Assembly (NCBI RefSeq): GCF_013282155.1
Contig: NZ_BLWI01000002.1
Span: 186,001 to 250,000, forward strand
DNA: 64,000 nucleotides
Origin: Sulfitobacter sp. HGT1
GTDB taxonomy: Bacteria > Pseudomonadota > Alphaproteobacteria > Rhodobacterales > Rhodobacteraceae
Direction: 5' to 3'
In this document: in pieces, positions 59,695-64,000 of the stretch
Layout: each line of letters starts with the position of its first letter
Position numbering within the stretch: the first letter of the stretch is position 1
The notes under the pieces: generated by a model
Databases searched by the model: none
The model's input: the letters and a program-made list of their open reading frames with translations, nothing else
Told to the model about the DNA's origin: nothing
Program-made: the position numbers and the translations under genes

Positions 59695-60624
59695 TCAGAG
59701 GTCAGTGTCGCCGATTGCAGCCGCTTGGGCAAGCGCCGCTTTGGGCCTTGGCTGCACCAGATACAGGCCGGCAAACATCATAGCAAGCGCGATCCAAAGT
59801 GTCGGCGCATAGGTTTCGGACAGGATGATCTTGGCCCAAATCAGCCCGAAGCCGGTCACCAGATAACTGACCTGAACGGCAAAGACAGACCCCGCCCGCC
59901 CCACAAGCCACATGTATCCGGCATAAACGACCACATGCACCAGAGAGGACACCACCAGCGCACATTGCGGCAGATCCCACGGCGGGGTCGGATCGATGAA
60001 CTGGCCGGTCATCAGCGTCACGGGCAGCAGCAAAACCGCCCCGATCAGCGATGCGCCTTGCAGCACCTGAAACGCGTCCAGATCAAGGGTGCCCCATTTG
60101 GCGATGATATTGCCCTCGAACGCATAGCAAAGGCCCGCGATCAGCCCGATGAGGATCCAGATGACCGGCAGGTTCATGGACATCGCCGTGCCCGGTGCCA
60201 CCAGCAGCAACACCCCCGCCAGCCCGCAGGCCAGCCCGCCAAGGCGGCGAAAGCTGAAATGGTCGAGCCCCATGGCCAGCGCGACCGGAAAGGCGAACAT
60301 CGGCACCAGGCTTAGCAGCAGCGACAGGACACCGGATGGCAGCCAGACCGCCGCTTGATACGAGGCTGAATTCGGCAGCACCGTGCCGATCACCGCGAGG
60401 ATCAGGTAGAGCCGCAGATAGCGCGGGCCGAACGGCAGGGGTTTGCGCCGTGCCGCGTTGATCGCCGTCATGAACACGGCACCGATCACCATCTGCCAGA
60501 ACACCAGCCCGAAATGCTGATAGCCAGTGCTGACCGAAATCTTGGTCAATGGTTGGGTAAAGCCCCAGCCCGCCCCCAGCACCGCCAGAAACGCGGTGTA
60601 AAAGGCTATCTGGCCGCGTGTCAC
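59695..60624 (-). CDS. EamA-type DMT exporter
   Basis: 309 aa, about ten hydrophobic segments in two EamA repeats (AVLGAGWGFTQPLTKISVSTG opens the first). The GTG start at 60624 overlaps the upstream ymdB-like stop (GTGA), so the pair is coupled. It precedes the SLC13 gene by 34 bp on the same strand. Substrate unknown. Confidence 0.87.
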   Translation of the reverse strand: MTRGQIAFYTAFLAVLGAGWGFTQPLTKISVSTGYQHFGLVFWQMVIGAVFMTAINAARRKPLPFGPRYLRLYLILAVIGTVLPNSASYQAAVWLPSGVLSLLLSLVPMFAFPVALAMGLDHFSFRRLGGLACGLAGVLLLVAPGTAMSMNLPVIWILIGLIAGLCYAFEGNIIAKWGTLDLDAFQVLQGASLIGAVLLLPVTLMTGQFIDPTPPWDLPQCALVVSSLVHVVVYAGYMWLVGRAGSVFAVQVSYLVTGFGLIWAKIILSETYAPTLWIALAMMFAGLYLVQPRPKAALAQAAAIGDTDL

Positions 60625-61433
60625 GGGGCGCTTTGTTGCAGCTTGCCGCCTTGGCGCACGGGGACGATGCGGGTCGCCTTGCCGGTGCGGTCATCGGTTT
60701 CGATATAGACGCCGGACAGGGTTGCCTCTTCGTTGGCGGGGGTAAAGCGGTCTTTGGGCATGCCGGTGATAAAGCGGCGCAAGGGTTCGGTTTTTTCCAT
60801 CCCGATAACGGAATGGTAATCGCCGCACATGCCTGCATCAGTCAGATAGGCGGTGCCGCCGGGCAGGATCATCGCGTCGGATGTGGGCACATGGGTGTGG
60901 GTGCCCACGACAAGGCTGGCGCGCCCGTCGCACCAATGGCCCATCGCCATCTTTTCCGATGTCGCCTCGCAATGCATGTCGACAATGATCGCCGATGCCA
61001 GACCGCCAAGCGGATGGGATTTCAACACAGGCTCAAGCGCGGAAAACGGGTCGTCAAAGGGCCGTTTCATGAACACCTGACCAAGGGCTTGCGCCACCAG
61101 AACCTTGCGCCCGTTTTGTGCCGTGAACAGGCGCGCGCCGCGGCCCGGTGCATTTTTCGAAAAATTCAACGGCCGGATAATGCGCTGTTCCTGTTCGATA
61201 AAGCTGAGCATGTCTTTTTGGTCAAAGGCATGATCGCCCAGCGTCAGACAATCTGCGCCCGCATCAAGCAGGGTTTTGGCATGCAGGCCGGACAGCCCCA
61301 TGCCCGAAGTTGCATTTTCGCCGTTCACCACGATGAAATCGAGCTTCCAGTCCTTGCGCAGACGGGGCAGGTTTTCACTGATTGCACGGCGGCCGGCACG
61401 GCCCATGACATCGCCAAGAAAGAGTATTTTCAT
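60621..61433 (-). CDS. YmdB-like metallophosphoesterase (TIGR00282 type)
   Basis: 270 aa. Dimetal sites in order: GDVMGRAGRRA (8-18), VNGENATSG, LGDHAFD and GTHTHVPTSDA, the signature of YmdB phosphodiesterases that hydrolyse 2',3'-cyclic nucleotides in Bacillus and relatives. Cytosolic. ATG 61433 (MKILFLGDVMG) chosen. The physiological role in alphaproteobacteria is not settled. Confidence 0.92.
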   Translation of the reverse strand: MKILFLGDVMGRAGRRAISENLPRLRKDWKLDFIVVNGENATSGMGLSGLHAKTLLDAGADCLTLGDHAFDQKDMLSFIEQEQRIIRPLNFSKNAPGRGARLFTAQNGRKVLVAQALGQVFMKRPFDDPFSALEPVLKSHPLGGLASAIIVDMHCEATSEKMAMGHWCDGRASLVVGTHTHVPTSDAMILPGGTAYLTDAGMCGDYHSVIGMEKTEPLRRFITGMPKDRFTPANEEATLSGVYIETDDRTGKATRIVPVRQGGKLQQSAP

Positions 61434-61528
61434 GCCCCCAGCGTTAGGCCGAGGCGCGGCCAAGGGCAAGGGGCTGTGCGATGGAAATTTGCCCGCTTTG
61501 CCAAAACGCAGCCCAAGACGCAGCGGTA

Positions 61529-62716
61529 TCAGCCTTCGACGGCATGGCCGAACACCGCGATGGCAAAGCCCAATGCGGCCAGCAAGGCGAAGCCGATGCA
61601 GCGTGGGCCTGCGCCCTGTCTGCCCGCGCTCAGCGCCGCGATGGCCGCTTGCAGCGCATAGTAAACCGCAAAGGCCCGCGATGCATAGCTGATGATCTGG
61701 AACACATCGGCCCCCCAGGTCAGCACCAAGCCGATCAGCGTCAGCAGAACATACCCCATGCGGGGGCTGATCCGCCTGCCCGACATCTCGTACATCAGCC
61801 CGCCGGACCCGCTGGTATCGGCCACCGCCGCACTGAACTGCGCGGCCAGGGCAGCAACGACCAGCAGAACGGGCAAGATCGGGGCGACGATGCCCATCAT
61901 GTCAACAATGGCGGTTTCGCTGAAAGACAGGTCATCGCGTTCGAACACATAGGCCAGCAGCACGATGTAGATCATGTAAATTGCCGCAGACAGCCATTGC
62001 GCCCATTTCATCGACTTCACACGGGTGTCGGTATCATAGCTGTCGCCCAGATAGCGCGAGGTCTCGAAACCCTGCACAGTGACGATCAAGCCAAACCCCA
62101 AGGTAAGCGCCGCCCAGCCCGACAATTCCGTCGGGATCACCACCAGCGTTCCCGCCTGCGCCTTGCCCCAAAAGAACGCCGAAAGCGCCACCAGCAGCCC
62201 CGCGATGATCGCCAGTTTGATCGTGACGCTGATATATTCCATCCGCTCGAGCGAGGCGAACCCCCGTGTCCAGCCCACAGAGAGGATCACAAGATAGACC
62301 GCACTGGTCAGCACCCGTGCCCCGACATCGCTGTCAAACGCGGTCAGACTGACCCCGAAGGCCCCGAAAAGGTTCAGATAATAGGCGACGGACACGATAT
62401 AGGCAAAGCTCAGCGCCCAGGAGGATGTCGCCTCAAGCCCCGGTGCTAACACTTCGCCGGCTTCGATCCTGCGCATATTATACCGGATCGCGCCCCCGAA
62501 CAGATAGGCCACCACGCAAAGGACCGCCATGACCGGCGGGGCAAGCCAGCCGAACTGCGCCATCAGGATCGGCCCCAGAACCAGAAAGCCGCTGCCGATG
62601 ATGGAAGCCAGCGGTGTCGTCATTGCCTCCCAGACGGTGGAGCGGCGCAGGGGCCCCGACCACAGCAGCAGCGCCGCAAGGGCAATCGCCCCAAGTATGG
62701 AGCCCGTCAAAATCAC
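61529..62716 (-). CDS. APC-superfamily permease
   Basis: 395 aa with about 11 hydrophobic segments. The segment TTPLASIIGSGFLVLGPIL corresponds to the unwound helix 1 of amino-acid/polyamine permeases, and GFGLIVTVQGFETSRYLG is another core region. The GTG start at 62716 overlaps the cyclo-ligase stop (GTGA). Substrate unknown. Confidence 0.8.
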   Translation of the reverse strand: MILTGSILGAIALAALLLWSGPLRRSTVWEAMTTPLASIIGSGFLVLGPILMAQFGWLAPPVMAVLCVVAYLFGGAIRYNMRRIEAGEVLAPGLEATSSWALSFAYIVSVAYYLNLFGAFGVSLTAFDSDVGARVLTSAVYLVILSVGWTRGFASLERMEYISVTIKLAIIAGLLVALSAFFWGKAQAGTLVVIPTELSGWAALTLGFGLIVTVQGFETSRYLGDSYDTDTRVKSMKWAQWLSAAIYMIYIVLLAYVFERDDLSFSETAIVDMMGIVAPILPVLLVVAALAAQFSAAVADTSGSGGLMYEMSGRRISPRMGYVLLTLIGLVLTWGADVFQIISYASRAFAVYYALQAAIAALSAGRQGAGPRCIGFALLAALGFAIAVFGHAVEG

Positions 62717-63276
62717 CGTTTTATGTCAATCACGCCTGCTTCGGTGACGATCATATCCAGCGGTTCATCTGTGGGTTCCAAGGGCAGCTCGTCGACCTCT
62801 TGGCCCGCAAAGGCAAAACCGATCGCCAGCGTCGCGCGCCGCGCGCGCAGTTGCGCCAGGCTGCGGTCATAGAAACCACCGCCATAGCCCAGCCTGTCCC
62901 CGCGACGGGTAAAGGCCAGCAAGGGCACGATCAGGATTTCGGGTTCAAAGAAATCTTCGACCAAGGGGATCAGTGCCCCGAACGGTCCGGCGGTCATCTC
63001 AGCATCCGGCGTCCAGCGCGAAAACCGCAACGGCTGGTCTGCGCCCATGATAACCGGCACGCCAACCACCCCATGGGCAGAGGCCTCGGCCATTGCAGGG
63101 CGCGGGTCGATCTCGGTGCGGATGGGCATGAAACCGGACAAAGGTACGCCACGATAGCCAGCCAACACCTCGCTTAAATATCCCGCCTGCGCGCCATTGG
63201 CAGCATCAAACAACGGTTTGCGCCGGGCGAAACCCGCCTTGCGCGCCGCATCCTTGATGGCCGCCAGATCGGTCAC
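62713..63276 (-). CDS. 5-formyltetrahydrofolate cyclo-ligase
   Basis: 187 aa. ATP-dependent conversion of 5-formyl-THF to methenyl-THF. The signature GDRLGYGGGFYDRSL is at about 135-150, and the N-terminal RKPLF basic stretch begins the ATP site. The GTG start at 63276 overlaps the mgtE stop as GTGA. It connects with one-carbon metabolism, as does thyX at the other end of the window. Confidence 0.93.
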   Translation of the reverse strand: MTDLAAIKDAARKAGFARRKPLFDAANGAQAGYLSEVLAGYRGVPLSGFMPIRTEIDPRPAMAEASAHGVVGVPVIMGADQPLRFSRWTPDAEMTAGPFGALIPLVEDFFEPEILIVPLLAFTRRGDRLGYGGGFYDRSLAQLRARRATLAIGFAFAGQEVDELPLEPTDEPLDMIVTEAGVIDIKR

Positions 63277-64000
63277 AGCAACACCGCCGCCGCAAGGCCC
63301 AGAAAGGCGAAAAAGCCGACCACATCGGTCACGGTGGTCACGAAGGCCCCCGATGCAAGGGCCGGATCAACGCCGATCCGTTCCAGTATAATCGGGATAC
63401 CCGTCCCGGCCAATCCGGCCACGACCATGTTGATCACCATCGCCGTGGCAATCACATAGCCCAGCGCGGGCGACCCGAACCAGATCACGCCCACAATCCC
63501 CATGATCACCGCAAAGATGACCCCGTTGATCAACCCCACCAGACATTCACGCCGGATCACCCGCCAGACGTTCGATCCGGTCAAATCGCGTGTTGCAATC
63601 GCGCGCACCGCCACGGTCAGGCTTTGGGTGCCTGCATTCCCGCCCATCGACGCCACGATCGGCATTAGCACCGCCAGTGCCACAATCTGCGCAAGGGCGA
63701 CTTCGAACTGCGAAATCACCATGGACGCGGCAATCGCGGTCAGCAGGTTGACCGCAAGCCACGGCAAACGCTGCTTGGTCGTCTCTATCACACGGTCCGA
63801 CAAGGACCCCTCGCCCACACCCGCCAGACGCAGGATGTCTTCCTCGTGTTCCTCATCCAGAACCGACATGGCGTCATCAATGGTGATCACCCCGATCAAC
63901 CGCCCCTCGTCATCGACCACGGGCGCAGAAATCAGGTGATACTGGTTGAACGCATAGGCGACGTCGCCCTCCGCCTGCATGGCGGGGATCACCTGAAATG
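63273..64000 (-). CDS. mgtE: Mg2+ transporter MgtE, N-terminal part outside window
   Basis: The visible 242 codons are the C-terminal part; the frame remains open to the right edge (FQVIPAMQAEG). The second CBS domain ends near LIGVITIDDAMSVLDEEHEEDILRLAG, then the five-helix channel domain with PIVASMGGNAGTQSLTV and TGIPIILERIGVDPALASGAFVTTVTDVVGF, the Mg2+ selectivity region. The complete MgtE is about 450 aa. Confidence 0.94.
   Translation of the reverse strand, partial: FQVIPAMQAEGDVAYAFNQYHLISAPVVDDEGRLIGVITIDDAMSVLDEEHEEDILRLAGVGEGSLSDRVIETTKQRLPWLAVNLLTAIAASMVISQFEVALAQIVALAVLMPIVASMGGNAGTQSLTVAVRAIATRDLTGSNVWRVIRRECLVGLINGVIFAVIMGIVGVIWFGSPALGYVIATAMVINMVVAGLAGTGIPIILERIGVDPALASGAFVTTVTDVVGFFAFLGLAAAVLL

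Overview
The window is a gene-dense stretch of about 60% GC with many 4-nt stop/start overlaps. It looks like the chromosome of a marine alphaproteobacterium of the Roseobacter group (Rhodobacteraceae). The evidence is a betI-betC-betB-betA choline/choline-sulfate operon, a propionyl-CoA carboxylase locus with a PccR-type regulator, HdaA beside ppk-ppx, a short alphaproteobacterial-type ProS, DUF1194 proteins, and a family of intergenic palindromic elements seen at several gene ends. Genus cannot be decided. No rRNA, tRNA, CRISPR array, insertion sequence or prophage was recognised.

Layout. 1-2.8 kb: a truncated cytochrome P450, a cluster of palindromes, an AT-rich gene coupled to thyX, and thyX. 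3-5.2 kb: a TbpB-like surface lipoprotein followed by a Slam-type outer-membrane translocator. 5.3-8 kb: glyoxalase I, two tandem DUF1194 secreted proteins and a PhzF-like isomerase. 8-14.8 kb: a MarR regulator, sdhE with an XRE regulator, an aspartate aminotransferase, a MATE exporter and two alpha/beta hydrolases. 14.8-17.7 kb: a decayed small gene, parE, and an AT-rich GIY-YIG gene overlapping the end of parE. 17.7-25.2 kb: a thioesterase, an HExxH lipoprotein, a lipid-anchored cytochrome c, a small DMT protein, lolD-lolC, DUF2937, proS and pepT. 25.4-31.6 kb: a PerM-type permease, hdaA, ppk and ppx. 31.6-34.5 kb: a nuclease/phosphatase-fold protein, a TerB-DnaJ protein, a GNAT acetyltransferase and a VOC protein.

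34.6-46.6 kb is the propionyl-CoA to succinyl-CoA region: methylmalonyl-CoA mutase, a sulfotransferase-like gene, pccA, two tiny lipoproteins, two small conserved proteins, pccB, a Bcr/CflA exporter and pccR. TTTGCAAA-type operators lie in front of pccB and pccR. 46.6-52.9 kb holds a secreted nuclease and the betICBA operon, which converts choline sulfate to choline to glycine betaine, with a clear inverted-repeat operator in front of betI. 53-55 kb: a DMT exporter, an ArgO/LysE exporter and an 80-aa protein with a strong terminator. 55-59.7 kb: yebC and two tail-to-tail SLC13/TrkA-C transporters of equal length. 59.7-64 kb: another DMT exporter, a YmdB-like phosphodiesterase, an APC permease, 5-formyl-THF cyclo-ligase and a truncated mgtE.

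The points most worth a second look are: the lipoprotein/Slam pair; two AT-rich, probably acquired genes that each overlap the stop codon of a DNA-metabolism gene (thyX, parE); predicted operators for PccR, BetI and PhoB; and four convergent gene pairs that share one palindromic CTAG as both stop codons.
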